64,000 nucleotides of DNA, from assembly GCF_001613165.1 (NCBI RefSeq), contig NZ_BDBV01000018.1:1-64000 (forward strand), written 5' to 3'. Source of the DNA: Nocardia mexicana NBRC 108244 (GTDB taxonomy: Bacteria > Actinomycetota > Actinomycetes > Mycobacteriales > Mycobacteriaceae). The number at the start of each line of letters is the position of its first letter. Within the stretch, counting starts at the first letter, position 1. The notes under the pieces were generated by a model. That model saw only the letters and a list, made by a program, of their open reading frames with translations, was not told where the DNA came from and ran no database searches. Both the position numbers and the translations under genes were made by a program. This document shows, piece by piece, positions 12,018-21,129 of this stretch.

Positions 12018-13067
12018 TCAGCGAAGCTGGCTGGTGGAGACAGGGAGGCCGGGGTCGGTGGCGACGGTCAGAGCGGAGGGCTTGGCGCCGCCGGCGATCA
12101 CATGGGCGCCGAGGGCCGCGATCATGACGCCGTTGTCGGTGCACAGCCGCGGCTTGGGCACACGCAGCGTCAGACCGGCCGCGGCGCAGCGTTCCTCGGC
12201 CATCGAGCGGATGCGGGAATTCGCGGTGGCGCCGCCGCCGAGCACCAGCGTGTCCACGCCGACGTCCTGGGCGGCGCGAACGGCCTTGCTGGTGAGCACG
12301 TCGGCGACCGATTCCTGGAACGATGCCGCGATATCCGGGATCGGCAGTTCGGTACCCGCGCGCTGAGCGGCCTCGACGTAGCGGGCGACCGCGGTCTTCA
12401 GGCCCGAGAACGAGAAGTCGTAGCGCGCATCGCGCGGACCGGTCATGCCGCGCGGAAACATGATGGCGGTCGGATCACCGTGCGCCGCAGCGGCATCCAG
12501 CGCCGGACCGCCCGGGAAACCGAGGCCCAGCAGGCGCGCCACCTTGTCGAAGGCCTCCCCCGCCGCGTCGTCGACCGTGCTGCCCAATTCCACGATCGGT
12601 TCGGCCAGGTCCGTGACGTGCAGCAGATGCGTGTGGCCGCCGGACACCAGCAGCGCCACGCACGGCGGCATCGGGCCGTGTTCGAGGGTGTCCACGGCGA
12701 CATGGCCACCGAGGTGGTTCAGCGCGTAGAACGGGATATCCCAGGCCGCCGCATAGGCTTTCGCCGCCGCCACCCCCACCAGCAGCGCACCGGCCAGGCC
12801 GGGACCGATGGTCACGGCGAGCGCGTCGGGCCTGGTCACACCGGCGGTCGACAGCGCCCGCCGCATCGCGGGCACGACCGCCTCCAGATGTGCGCGGGAG
12901 GCGATCTCCGGGACCACGCCGCCGAAACGCGCATGCTGATCGACGCTGGAGGCGACCTCGTCGGCGAGCAGCTCGCAGCGGCCCTTGCCCTCCGGGCCGT
13001 CGGGATGCCACCGGACGATGCCGATTCCGGTTTCGTCACACGAGCTTTCGATGCCCATGACGATCAT
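12018..13067 (-). CDS. tsaD: tRNA N6-adenosine threonylcarbamoyltransferase TsaD
   Basis: The catalytic subunit that transfers the threonylcarbamoyl group to A37 of ANN-decoding tRNAs. The 349-residue ASKHA-fold protein begins [13 protein letters not shown]. It carries the metal-binding NHLGGH (around residue 118-123), SGGHTHLL, and the C-terminal [14 protein letters not shown] and [13 protein letters not shown]. The frame is open upstream to 13658, but that part reads rimI out of frame. The ATG at 13067 overlaps the rimI stop in an ATGA arrangement, with AGAGG upstream. It works with TsaB and TsaE, encoded just upstream in the same operon, and with TsaC elsewhere. Confidence 0.96.
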   Translation of the reverse strand: MIVMGIESSCDETGIGIVRWHPDGPEGKGRCELLADEVASSVDQHARFGGVVPEIASRAHLEAVVPAMRRALSTAGVTRPDALAVTIGPGLAGALLVGVAAAKAYAAAWDIPFYALNHLGGHVAVDTLEHGPMPPCVALLVSGGHTHLLHVTDLAEPIVELGSTVDDAAGEAFDKVARLLGLGFPGGPALDAAAAHGDPTAIMFPRGMTGPRDARYDFSFSGLKTAVARYVEAAQRAGTELPIPDIAASFQESVADVLTSKAVRAAQDVGVDTLVLGGGATANSRIRSMAEERCAAAGLTLRVPKPRLCTDNGVMIAALGAHVIAGGAKPSALTVATDPGLPVSTSQLR

Positions 13068-13591
13068 GACAGGACCTCTGAACTGTGCGAGGTGCCCGGG
13101 TGCGGGAATCCGGTCACCGCCGGGCGGCGCATGGTGAACGCGTCGGCCCCGCTGGGCTGGTAGTAACTCTTCCGCAGGCCGATGATGTGGAATCCGTGCT
13201 TCTCGTAGAGCGCGATCGCCGGTGCGTTGTCCGTGCGCACCTCGAGAAATACCGGGCCGCCACGCTTTCCGGCCTCGGCCAGCAGCGCCCGCAGCAGCAG
13301 CGTCCCGATGCCGCCGCGGTGCAGGGTCGGATCGACACCGATGGTGTGTATCTCGGCCTCGGGATGCGTGGCGGGGCCCAGCAGGGCGATCCCGGCATAG
13401 CCGACCATCCGCCCGGATGCCTCGCGGGCCACCAGATACCGGTTGTGCGCACCCGCGAGTTCGGACTCGAACGCCACTTCCGGCCACGGGTCGTCCTCGG
13501 GGAACAGCAGTTTCTCCAGCTCGGCACAGCGGCCGATATCGGCCGGGCCCATCGGTTCGATCTCGATGGCCGGCAGTTCGGTGTCGCTCAC
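13064..13591 (-). CDS. rimI: GNAT N-acetyltransferase, RimI family
   Basis: A 175-residue GNAT acetyltransferase. RimI acetylates the N-terminal alanine of ribosomal protein S18 and, in actinobacteria, may act on other N-termini. The acetyl-CoA loop is RGGIGTLLL, preceded by the substrate strand [12 protein letters not shown] and followed by the conserved [23 protein letters not shown]. Translation starts at a GTG (13591). It sits between tsaB and tsaD and overlaps tsaD by 4 nt, the arrangement seen across actinobacteria. Confidence 0.93.
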   Translation of the reverse strand: MSDTELPAIEIEPMGPADIGRCAELEKLLFPEDDPWPEVAFESELAGAHNRYLVAREASGRMVGYAGIALLGPATHPEAEIHTIGVDPTLHRGGIGTLLLRALLAEAGKRGGPVFLEVRTDNAPAIALYEKHGFHIIGLRKSYYQPSGADAFTMRRPAVTGFPHPGTSHSSEVLS

Positions 13592-13664
13592 GACTCCGCC
13601 TCGCTAGCGCTCGGCTCCGTCGTGCGCAAGGCGCGCTGTGTCTTCGGTTCGCTCGCAAGCTCGC
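13592..13664. repeat. short repeat-like insert between tsaB and rimI
   Basis: This 73-bp gap in an otherwise tightly packed operon has an unusual composition. It contains the direct repeat GCGAGCTTGCGAGC (minus strand, just after the tsaB stop) and the palindromic CGAGCGCTAGCG. The word TCGTGAGCGA occurs at both ends, once spanning the tsaB stop and once at the rimI start. It looks like a small inserted element, but no second copy is visible in this window. Confidence 0.4.
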
Positions 13665-14453
13665 TCACGACACCGCCTGATAGCTGCGTTCGACGGCGTC
13701 GGGGCGCCGCAGATAGAGCGGAACCAGCGGCTCGGCCGTCGTGCCGGACAGCACCTCGGCGGCCGCGCAGCGCACCAGCCCGGCCGGCGACGGGGTCTCG
13801 ACCGGCAGCACCGGCAGGTCGAAGAAGTCGACGTGCGAGGCGGATCCGGCGATCACGGTGGATTCGCGCGCGTCCAGATCCGCGGGCTTGCACACGCCCG
13901 GTCCGGCGACCCGGCCGACCACCCGCGCACCGGATCCGGCGGCCGCGGGCCCGGCGAACTCGGCATCCGGCACGGCGCGATACCGGGCCCAGTACACCTC
14001 GCGGCGCCGGGCATCGGTGACGACCAGCAGTTCGGATTCGGCGGCCGTGGCGATCGTCTGCCCACTGCCACCGGTGATCTCCTGCCACGCGTCGGCGGCG
14101 ATCGCGTCCAGGCTGCAGACGCCGTACACCGGCAGGCCCAGGGCGTCGCCGAAGGCCGCGGCGGTCGCCATTCCGACCCGCAGTCCGGTGAACGGCCCGG
14201 GACCCACCCCGGCGACCACCGCGTCGAGATCGGCCCTGGAACGTCCCGCGGCATCGAGACATTCGAGGATCTGCGGGGTCAGCACCTCGTTGTGGGCGCG
14301 CGCGTCCACGGTGACCCGGGCGGCGAGGGTGTGGATCTGCGGCGCCGTCTCCCGATCGGCCCGCTGCCGATCGTGCCCGGAGGCGGCCTGCTCCAGCTCC
14401 ACCAGCCCGGCTGTAACGGCAGGCGTCGCGGTGTCGACGGTAAGGACAAGCAT
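13665..14453 (-). CDS. tsaB: tRNA threonylcarbamoyladenosine biosynthesis protein TsaB
   Basis: The 262-residue inactive-ASKHA partner that forms the dimer core of the TsaBD(E) t6A complex. Family features are the N-terminal MLVLTVDTATPAVTAGL, HNEVLTPQILECL, and the highly conserved GVGPGPFTGLRVGMATA. The C-terminal half (PLYLRRPDAVE) is the variable region. It lies between tsaE and rimI-tsaD in one operon. A slightly long insertion around residues 25-45 relative to compact homologues is ordinary for actinomycetes. Confidence 0.95.
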   Translation of the reverse strand: MLVLTVDTATPAVTAGLVELEQAASGHDRQRADRETAPQIHTLAARVTVDARAHNEVLTPQILECLDAAGRSRADLDAVVAGVGPGPFTGLRVGMATAAAFGDALGLPVYGVCSLDAIAADAWQEITGGSGQTIATAAESELLVVTDARRREVYWARYRAVPDAEFAGPAAAGSGARVVGRVAGPGVCKPADLDARESTVIAGSASHVDFFDLPVLPVETPSPAGLVRCAAAEVLSGTTAEPLVPLYLRRPDAVERSYQAVS

Positions 14454-14508
14454 GATTGGGTCAACGATACCGGTTGGTCACCTTCCGGACGGCACCCATA
14501 CCACCGCC

Positions 14509-14955
14509 TCAGGACGGGCCGATCCACTCCCAGCTGGCGGTGCGGGTCTCGGATTCGGGCTCGCGGCGCAGCAGCACGCGCAGATGGCGGTCGGCGAGAT
14601 GCTCGACGACACCGAGGCCCCATTCGACCACCACCACCGCATCGTCGAGATCGGTGTCGAGGTCCAGGGCGTCCAGCTCGTCGAGGTCGCCGCCGAGCCG
14701 GTAGGCGTCGACGTGCACCAGCCCCACCGCGCCCGGCCGGGACCCGGCACGATGCTGGCGGGCGATGATGAAAGTCGGTGAGCTGACCCGTCCCTCGACG
14801 CCGAGCCCCGCCGCGATGCCGCGGGTGAGCGCGGTCTTCCCGGCGCCCAGCGGGCCGTCGAGCACCACCAGATCGCCGGGACGCAACTCCGCGGCCAGCT
14901 CGCGTCCGAGTGCCTCGGTGTCCTCGACCGTCGGCAGCGTTCGCTGCTCACCCAT
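14509..14955 (-). CDS. tsaE: tRNA threonylcarbamoyladenosine biosynthesis ATPase TsaE
   Basis: A 148-residue P-loop ATPase needed for turnover of the t6A complex. The Walker A motif GPLGAGKTALTRGI, the switch-like SSPTFIIARQH, the HVDAYRLGG strand and the conserved VVVVEWGLGVVEHL are all present. It starts at the ATG at 14955 and is flanked by the alpha/beta hydrolase and tsaB on the same strand with gaps of 43 and 55 bp. It is therefore very likely part of the alr-hydrolase-tsaE-tsaB-rimI-tsaD operon. Confidence 0.95.
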   Translation of the reverse strand: MGEQRTLPTVEDTEALGRELAAELRPGDLVVLDGPLGAGKTALTRGIAAGLGVEGRVSSPTFIIARQHRAGSRPGAVGLVHVDAYRLGGDLDELDALDLDTDLDDAVVVVEWGLGVVEHLADRHLRVLLRREPESETRTASWEWIGPS

Positions 14956-14998
14956 GTGTCACCACCGTCCCGGTTCGCTCGGCCGGATCGCGTGCCGA

Positions 14999-16102
14999 TC
15001 ACCCACGTGCTGCCTCCCGGCCGTTGCGCTTCCCGGCCCCGAGCAGGCCGCTGCGCAGCATCAGCCGATCCAGGGCCGCGTTGACCAGCTCCGGATACTG
15101 CAGATGCACCATGTGCGCGGCATCGGTGACGCGGACCAGGTCCGCGTCGGGCAGCTGCTGCGCCAGCGCCTGCGAGTTGCGGAACGGGATCACCCGGTCG
15201 TGTGCGCCGCCCAGCACCAGCGCGGGCAACGGGGCGAGGGTCGGCAGCGCGGCCGATTCGTCGTGCAGCTCCAGAGCTTTCAGGAATTTCACGATCGTCT
15301 CGATCGGGGTGTGGTCGATCATCGAGGTGGTGGCGCGCGACAGCGTCGGGCTCACGTCGCCGTGGAACGAACTCACGTGCAGGATCGGGGCGATCACGTG
15401 GCGCGCGGTGGCCCGCCCGGCCTGCACCAGCGCGGGCGCGGCATGCACCGCGACCCGGAAGCCGTCGATCGCCGGATGGCGCAGCAGCTGCGTGACTCCG
15501 GCAGCGGCGACCTCGGCGGCCGCCGTCGACAGCAGCGCCACCGCCCGCACCCGCTCGGCGAACAGCTGCGGGAACTGCGCGGCCGCGGCCAGAATCGCCA
15601 TGCCGCCCATGGAGTGTCCGACCAGCAGCAGCGGACCGCTCGGCACACACCGGCCGATCACGGCGGCCAGATCGCGGCCCAGCTGCGGCACGGTGCAGCT
15701 CTCGGTGGTCGGCGTCCCGGAGCGGCCGTGCCCGCGCAGGTCGAAGAACACCATGCGAACCTTTGGGCCCCACAGCTTTTCGAGATCGCGACGCTGAAAG
15801 TGGAACGACTCCATGCTGTTGCAGAAGCCGTGCACGTAAACCACTGTGGCGGGGGCGTCTTCGGGACCACACTCGCGGACGGCCAGCTCCACGCCGTCGT
15901 CGGCGGTTACCGCGACGGCCCGATCCCGGTCCAGCAGGCCGAAGTCCTCCTCGCGCAGCTCGTCCCGGCGGGCGGGCCAGCGCACGGAGGCGCCGACCCG
16001 GCGCAGTGCGTGCACCCCGGCCAGGGCGCCGATCGCTCCGCCGGTCGCGATTCCGCCGCGCCATGCGGTGAACCGAAACCGATGTGGCCGTTCGGATTTC
16101 AT
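14999..16102 (-). CDS. alpha/beta hydrolase with N-terminal hydrophobic segment
   Basis: A 367-residue serine hydrolase of unknown substrate. After a basic start there is a Gly/Ala-rich hydrophobic stretch (GGIATGGAIGALAGVHAL, about residues 15-32) that could be a signal or anchor. The alpha/beta core follows: oxyanion region VYVHGFCNS, nucleophile elbow GHSMGG, acid GGAHDRVIP, and base AAHMVH, a complete Ser-Asp-His triad. The ATG at 16102 shares one base with the alr stop codon (TGATG), so the two genes are coupled. The frame extends upstream only as a shadow of alr. In Nocardia-type genomes this gene separates alr from tsaE. Confidence 0.9.
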   Translation of the reverse strand: MKSERPHRFRFTAWRGGIATGGAIGALAGVHALRRVGASVRWPARRDELREEDFGLLDRDRAVAVTADDGVELAVRECGPEDAPATVVYVHGFCNSMESFHFQRRDLEKLWGPKVRMVFFDLRGHGRSGTPTTESCTVPQLGRDLAAVIGRCVPSGPLLLVGHSMGGMAILAAAAQFPQLFAERVRAVALLSTAAAEVAAAGVTQLLRHPAIDGFRVAVHAAPALVQAGRATARHVIAPILHVSSFHGDVSPTLSRATTSMIDHTPIETIVKFLKALELHDESAALPTLAPLPALVLGGAHDRVIPFRNSQALAQQLPDADLVRVTDAAHMVHLQYPELVNAALDRLMLRSGLLGAGKRNGREAARG

Positions 16103-17247
16103 CAGGCCCCCCCTCGCTGTGCGATATCGCCCAGATAGCGTCGCACGACCCGGCCGCGAGGGGAACAGACGATCTCGTAATGGATGGTGCCGAGCAGGTC
16201 GGCCCACCGTTGCGGATGCAGTGCGCCGGGACCGAACAGCACCGCGCTGTCGCCCTCGCGCACTCCGGCGGCATTGTCGCCGAGATCCACCACCAGCTGA
16301 TCCATGCACACCCGGCCGATATTCGGGTAGAGCGCATCGCCGATACCCACCGCTATGCGCCCGCCCAGCGGACGGAACACACCGTCGGCGTAGCCCGCCG
16401 GGATCAGCGCGACCGTGGTGGCGTGCGGCGCGATCCATTCGTGGCCGTAGGAGACCCCCTCGCCCGCGGCGACGTGTTTCACCAGCGTCACCCGCGCGCG
16501 GAAGGTCATGGCCGGGCGCAGGCCGAAGTCGGAGATCTCCGGAATCGGGGACAGCCCGTAGGCGGCGATGCCGGGGCGCACCATGTCGAACGCCAGGTCC
16601 GGGCGGGTCAATGTGGCCGCGGAATTGGCCAGGTGCACCAGTTCGGGTTGCATGCCGTGGTCCTTGGCGGCGGCGATGGCGTCCAGGAAGCGGTCGCGCT
16701 GAACGTCGATGGCCGGATGCTGCGGCTCGTCGGCGCGGGCGAGGTGGGAGAAGATCGCCCGCAGGCGCACCACCCGCTCGTCGACCAGCCCCCGCAGCAC
16801 CGTGAGGACCTGCGGGTATTCAGCATCGGAGACACCGTTGCGGTTGAGGCCGGTATCGACCTTGAGCGAGACGGTCGCGGTGGTACCCGTGGCGCGGGCG
16901 GCCCGTTCCACCGCGCGCAGGTGGGCCACCGAGGACACCCCGATCTCGATATCGGCGGCGATGGCCGCGGCATAGTCGGCATCGGAGGTGTTGAGCCAGC
17001 TCAGGATCGGGGCGGTGATCCCGCCCGCGCGCAGGCGCAGCGCCTCGGCGATCGTGGTGACGCCGAGTTCGGAGGCCCCCGCGGCCAGCGCCGCCTGCCC
17101 GACCCGCACCGCGCCGTGGTTGTACCCGTCGGCCTTGACGACCACCATCACCGCGGCATCCCCGGCATGCCCGGCCAGCACCCGCACGTTGTGTGCGATC
17201 GCGTCCAGGTCTACGACGGTCTCCACCTGCGGGTCGGCACTACTCAC
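16102..17247 (-). CDS. alr: alanine racemase
   Basis: This PLP enzyme interconverts L- and D-alanine and supplies D-Ala for peptidoglycan. The 381-residue protein has the PLP lysine at Lys38 in VVVKADGYNHG. The second catalytic base is the tyrosine of EGVSYGHEW. FSHLARAD, HLANSAAT, RPGIAAYGLSP and RVCMDQL are further family motifs. Translation begins at a GTG (17247). It is the first gene of the cluster running toward tsaD and is divergent from the SDR gene 142 bp away. Confidence 0.96.
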   Translation of the reverse strand: MSSADPQVETVVDLDAIAHNVRVLAGHAGDAAVMVVVKADGYNHGAVRVGQAALAAGASELGVTTIAEALRLRAGGITAPILSWLNTSDADYAAAIAADIEIGVSSVAHLRAVERAARATGTTATVSLKVDTGLNRNGVSDAEYPQVLTVLRGLVDERVVRLRAIFSHLARADEPQHPAIDVQRDRFLDAIAAAKDHGMQPELVHLANSAATLTRPDLAFDMVRPGIAAYGLSPIPEISDFGLRPAMTFRARVTLVKHVAAGEGVSYGHEWIAPHATTVALIPAGYADGVFRPLGGRIAVGIGDALYPNIGRVCMDQLVVDLGDNAAGVREGDSAVLFGPGALHPQRWADLLGTIHYEIVCSPRGRVVRRYLGDIAQRGGA

Positions 17248-17389
17248 GATCCCGATCCTGCCACTCCCGCGAATCGGGGCGGCAGCGGCTACCCGGCCGG
17301 GAATTCACCCTTGCTCGGAGTGCGCTCCAGGTCGTTAGCGTGATCGGCGCGGGTATCCGCACAGACCATCGAGCAGAGGGAACGACCAC

Positions 17390-18208
17390 ATGAGCAAGGT
17401 TTGGTTCATCACCGGCGTCTCGCGCGGCTTCGGGCGGGAATGGGCCCTCGCCGCACTCGACCGCGGCGATCGGGTCGCCGGGACCGCACGCGATCTCGCC
17501 ACACTCGACGATCTCGTGGCGAAGTACCCGGACACGTTCCTGCCGGTACGGCTGGATGTCACCGACCGGGCGGGTGATTTCGCCGCCGTCGAGCAGGCCG
17601 CGCGGCAGTTCGGGCGGCTCGACGTCGTCGTGAACAACGCCGGATACGGGCAGTTCGGCATGATCGAGGAGCTCACCGAGGACGAGATCCGCGCGCAGTT
17701 GGAGACCAACGTGTTCGGCGCGCTGTGGGTGACGCAGGCGGCGCTGCCGATCATGCGCGCGCAGGGCAGCGGGCACATCGTCCAGGTCTCCAGCATCGGC
17801 GGCATCAGCGCCTTCCCGAACCTCGGCGCGTATCACGCGTCGAAGTGGGCGCTGGAAGGGTTTTCGCAGTCGCTGGCGGCGGAGGTGGCCGGGTTCGGCA
17901 TCCACGTCACCTTGATCGAGCCCGGCGGGTTCGGCACCGACTGGGCGGGGCCGTCGGCGCGGCACAGCTCCCCCAACGCGGCGTACGACGACGCCCGGGA
18001 TGTCCGCCACCGGGCGCGCGTCGCACAGCACCGCGGCGACCCGGCGGCCACCCGCGCGGCGATCCTCGCGGTCGTCGACGCCGAGCGGCCGCCGCTGCGC
18101 ACCTTCCTCGGCGAGACCCCGCTGGCCATAGCCACCGCCGACTACGAGTCGCGCCTGGCCCAGTGGAACGAATGGCAGCCGGTAGCCCTTGCCGCCCAAG
18201 GCAACTGA
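17390..18208 (+). CDS. short-chain dehydrogenase/reductase
   Basis: A 272-residue classical SDR oxidoreductase. It has the Rossmann motif TGVSRGFG (residues 8-15) and NNAGYG. The active site has Ser134/Ser135, Tyr148 and Lys152 (YHASK). The Arg after the first motif and in TARDL suggests NADP preference. It falls in the large group of SDRs similar to retinol or ketoreductase enzymes often called oxidoreductase YnfM/YurA-like; the substrate cannot be told. It stands alone between alr and the tandem repeat array, with a GAG-rich ribosome site upstream. Confidence 0.9.
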   Translation: MSKVWFITGVSRGFGREWALAALDRGDRVAGTARDLATLDDLVAKYPDTFLPVRLDVTDRAGDFAAVEQAARQFGRLDVVVNNAGYGQFGMIEELTEDEIRAQLETNVFGALWVTQAALPIMRAQGSGHIVQVSSIGGISAFPNLGAYHASKWALEGFSQSLAAEVAGFGIHVTLIEPGGFGTDWAGPSARHSSPNAAYDDARDVRHRARVAQHRGDPAATRAAILAVVDAERPPLRTFLGETPLAIATADYESRLAQWNEWQPVALAAQGN

Positions 18209-18223
18209 AGCCCGCCGCCTCGG

Positions 18224-18391
18224 CACGCTCCACACGACCGACACGCTCCACACGACCGGCACGCTCCACACGACCGACACGCTCCACACGACCGACACGC
18301 TCCACACGACCGACACGCTCCACACGACCGGCATGCTCCACATGTCCCCGGCACGCTCCACATGTCCCCGGCACGCTCCACATGTCCCCGG
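18224..18391. repeat. tandem repeat array, 6 x 18 bp then 3 x 20 bp
   Basis: Six head-to-tail 18-bp units (CACGCTCCACACGACCGA, last base A or G) run from 18224 to 18331. They are followed directly by three 20-bp units (CAYGCTCCACATGTCCCCGG) from 18332 to 18391. The first eight bases, CACGCTCC, are shared by both unit types. The array starts 15 bp after the SDR stop codon and runs into a terminator hairpin whose left arm begins with the same CACGCT. There are no unique spacers, so it is not a CRISPR. All six frames across it are repetitive and unlikely to be translated. Confidence 0.92.
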
Positions 18392-18437
18392 CACGCTTTT
18401 GGCCGGGGTCTCAGGATTCCGGCAAAGCGTGCCGGAA
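18386..18437. terminator. paired convergent terminators, SDR / nnrD
   Basis: There are two hairpins in a row. CCCCGGC-ACGCTTTTG-GCCGGGG (18386-18408) comes first, then TTCCGGC-AAAGCGT-GCCGGAA (18417-18437), which has the same loop sequence in the opposite orientation. One faces each of the two convergent genes. The hairpin type recurs at other gene ends in this window. Confidence 0.75.
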
Positions 18438-18465
18438 ATATTTGGCTGCCTTCGGTGTCGAACCG

Positions 18466-19917
18466 TCAGGAGGTTTCGGCGAGGGCGCGGAGGGTTTGGA
18501 TGGCGGGGCGGATGTGGTGGAGGACAGGGCTCGCGGAGACCGGGGCTCCGGCGGTGCCGTGGGCATGGGCGGCGAGGTTGGCGGACAGGGCGTGCACGCG
18601 GGCTGCGGCGGCCGCGGCCCAGGACGGGTCGCGGCCCGCGGCGAGCAGGGCGCCGAGGATGCCGGACAGCACGTCGCCCGAGCCCGCGGTCGCGGCCCAG
18701 GAACCACCGGCCTCGTTGACCAGCACCGCCCGGCCCGGCCCGGCCACCAGCGTGGCACGACCCTTCAGGAGCACGGTGACCTGCCAGTCCTCGGCCAGCG
18801 CGCGCACGGCGGCGACGCGGTCCGGGCCGGGCTCGCGGCCGGTGAGACGGGCGAATTCGCCCGCGTGCGGGGTGAGTACCGTGGGCGCGCGGCGGCCCGT
18901 GACCAGGCCGGGCTCCGCCGCCAACAGAGTGAGGCCGTCGGCGTCCACCACCACCGGCAGATCGGTGGCGAGGATCTCCGAAAGCCGTTCGCGGGCAGCG
19001 TCTCCGGTACCGGCTCCCGGGCCGAACACCCAGGCCTGCACCCGGCCGGTTTCCGAAACGCTCTGGGCCGCAATGACCTCCGGAAAGTGCGCCAGCACGT
19101 CCGCCGAGCCGGTACCGGCATAGCGGACCATGCCGGAGGTCGCGGCCACCGCCCCGCCGGTGCACAGCACGGCCGCGCCGGGGTATGTCGCACTTCCGGC
19201 GCAGATTCCGGTGACACCCTGGGTGTACTTGTCGTCCGCCGGGCCCGGCACCGGCCAGTCGGCACCGATCGAAACCGGTTCCAACGCGGCCAGATTCGGC
19301 TCCGGAAGCTCCAGGCCGATGGGCACCAGCTCGATTCGGCCGCAGCTGGGGGCCGCCAGGGCGTGCACGGGCTTGTACGCGCCGAACGACACCGTGACGT
19401 CGGCCCGGACCGCCGGGCCGTCGACGGCGCCCGTATTCGGGTCGACCCCGCTGGGCAGGTCGGCCGAGACGATCGGAACATCCACGGCCGCCACCAGTTT
19501 CGCCGCGGCGGGACGCAGCGCGCCGCGACCCGAGATCCCCACGATGCCGTCGACCACCAGATCCGGCGACCCCGGGTCGTCGCGGATTCGGCCGCCCGTA
19601 CGCCGCAGTGCCGCAAGGCCTTCCGCGTGCGCCCGCTCCGGTGACAGCAGCACCGCCGACACCGCGACACCGCGCCGCCGCAGCATCGATCCGGCCCACA
19701 GCGCGTCGCCGCCGTTGTCGCCGGATCCGACCAGCAGGGTGACCGATCGGCCGGTGATCCCTCCGGTCCGCTCGCGCAGCTCCGCGGCGACGACATCGGC
19801 GAGTCCGCGGGCCGCCCGCCGCATCGGCACTCCGTCGGCGACCTGCTTGAACAGCTCCGTCTCCGCCGCCCGGACCTCGTCGACGGTGAAGTATCCGCGC
19901 GCCGCCGGTGGGGTCAT
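18466..19917 (-). CDS. nnrD: bifunctional NAD(P)HX epimerase / ADP-dependent dehydratase
   Basis: A metabolite-repair enzyme that restores damaged NAD(P)H hydrates. The 483-residue fusion has the YjeF-N epimerase domain first (about residues 5-215: YFTVDEVRAAE, GSGDNGGDAL, VVDGIVGISGRG, DLPSGVDPNTG). The ribokinase-like dehydratase domain follows (about 225-480: DKYTQGVTGI, LTPHAGEFARL, GSGDVLSGILG). The frame opens at 20259, but the ATG at 19917 has AGGAGG 5 nt upstream and gives the family N-terminus. The gene lies in the glmS-alr interval, as Rv3433c does in M. tuberculosis. Confidence 0.94.
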   Translation of the reverse strand: MTPPAARGYFTVDEVRAAETELFKQVADGVPMRRAARGLADVVAAELRERTGGITGRSVTLLVGSGDNGGDALWAGSMLRRRGVAVSAVLLSPERAHAEGLAALRRTGGRIRDDPGSPDLVVDGIVGISGRGALRPAAAKLVAAVDVPIVSADLPSGVDPNTGAVDGPAVRADVTVSFGAYKPVHALAAPSCGRIELVPIGLELPEPNLAALEPVSIGADWPVPGPADDKYTQGVTGICAGSATYPGAAVLCTGGAVAATSGMVRYAGTGSADVLAHFPEVIAAQSVSETGRVQAWVFGPGAGTGDAARERLSEILATDLPVVVDADGLTLLAAEPGLVTGRRAPTVLTPHAGEFARLTGREPGPDRVAAVRALAEDWQVTVLLKGRATLVAGPGRAVLVNEAGGSWAATAGSGDVLSGILGALLAAGRDPSWAAAAAARVHALSANLAAHAHGTAGAPVSASPVLHHIRPAIQTLRALAETS

Positions 19918-20462
19918 CTCCGCCTCCTGCCCGCCGCCGCGACCGTGCGCGGGGCTCGGTACCTTCGCGAACTCGCAACGCCAGCAGATTACGCCCGGGG
20001 GTGGAGGCAACACGTCCATCACGGCGCAGCTTCTCCGCCCGTCCGGGCTCGCGGCGCTGCCGACGCGGGGCCGGACCGAGCATGGCCTTCCACAACCTGT
20101 CGGCCATTGTGCAGTGTTGACCGGAGTACCGGTTCGGCTGAGCATATTCCGCACAGCGTCAGTGCGCTCGGGGCACAATGTGCACCATCGTGCCGGGCAT
20201 GTCCGCCGAACCTCGCGGCCCGCTGCGGCGTGGTATCTGCATCGAGCTCGCAGAGCCACGGGAGGTCCCGATGCCCGTACACATTCGACCGCGCACCGAT
20301 ATCCGCCGAAGCACCGCGCACCCGCAACCCGCCGGGCCGTGCACGAAGCGGGAAGGCGCTCCCAGCGCCGTCCGAGAAGTGCCGCGACCGGCGGCGGCCA
20401 CTGCCCGCGGAGAAGCTACCGCGGCGAATGATCCGCTACTCCCGCCTATTACGCTTGCCCGC
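19918..20462. other. divergent intergenic region nnrD / cupredoxin
   Basis: 545 bp without a recognisable gene. A plus-strand frame continuous with the cupredoxin begins at 20178. It has a possible ribosome site (GGGAGG) before an ATG at 20271, but the added residues are Arg/Pro-rich and would bury the lipoprotein signal. I therefore treat the region as non-coding regulatory DNA. Confidence 0.5.
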
Positions 20463-20879
20463 ATGTCGACTGGTTCATCGGGCATTTCGCCCGCGCGCGT
20501 CCTGTTCACGGTGGTCGCGGCGGCGGGAGCCCTGATGGTTGCGGGATGCGGGTCGGACGACGGATACACGCAGCCGTCGGCGCCCGCCACGTCCGCACCC
20601 GTGACCACCGGCCCCGCGCAACCCGCGACGACGACGGTCAGCGTCGACAAGATGAAGTTCTCGCCGTCCGCGATCACCATCCGCGCCGGAGACACGGTGA
20701 CGTGGAAGTTCTCCGATTCGGCACCGCACGGCGTGCAGGGCATCGGCGATACCGCCCTGGGCATCAACAGCCCGATCCTCACCGAGGGCGAGTGGAACCA
20801 CACCTTCACCACCCCCGGCACCTACCGCTACCTGTGCCCCCTCCACCCCGACATGCGCGGCACCGTCACCGTCCGATAA
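20463..20879 (+). CDS. cupredoxin-domain (plastocyanin-like) lipoprotein
   Basis: A 138-residue secreted copper protein. Residues 1-27 form a lipoprotein signal ending in VAGC, so the mature protein is lipid-anchored outside the membrane. A Thr/Pro linker follows, then a blue-copper domain (KMKFSPSAITIRAGDTVTW). The type-1 copper ligands His (SAPHG), Cys, His and Met (YLCPLHPDM) are all present. I chose the ATG at 20463 because it starts the signal peptide directly. No Shine-Dalgarno is visible, but TATTAC 11 nt upstream could be the -10 of a leaderless transcript. A role in electron transfer or copper handling is likely. Confidence 0.88.
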   Translation: MSTGSSGISPARVLFTVVAAAGALMVAGCGSDDGYTQPSAPATSAPVTTGPAQPATTTVSVDKMKFSPSAITIRAGDTVTWKFSDSAPHGVQGIGDTALGINSPILTEGEWNHTFTTPGTYRYLCPLHPDMRGTVTVR

Positions 20880-21129
20880 CTCACCGCCGCACCCCGCGTG
20901 AACGGTGCTCCACCTCGGCGCACCACGCTCGCTGGCTCCACACGCATCCAGAGCCTGTGGCACACATGGTTCCCGCGCACCCTGCACACCGAGGCAGGCG
21001 CATGCACGATGTGCGGAACCCGCGAGGTCCGTTGCGGCCGAAGTCGATTCGAGCGCCGGGATCCAGGCCGAGCCCCGGCGGCGGCACGGTCCGGACGATG
21101 TGGCGCTGAGCGTCAAGGCCGCGTCGGGT

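Noticed and set aside
18224..18391. Possible CRISPR array
   Set aside because: Units are directly adjacent with no unique spacers, and no cas genes are nearby; it is a plain tandem repeat.
17240..20107. 955-codon minus-strand open frame spanning the SDR gene and nnrD
   Set aside because: It crosses the tandem repeat array and two real genes in other frames; the product is Arg/Gly-rich nonsense.
20271..20462. Upstream in-frame extension of the cupredoxin with a possible GGGAGG ribosome site
   Set aside because: It would place 64 Arg/Pro-rich residues before the lipoprotein signal peptide, which would then not work.
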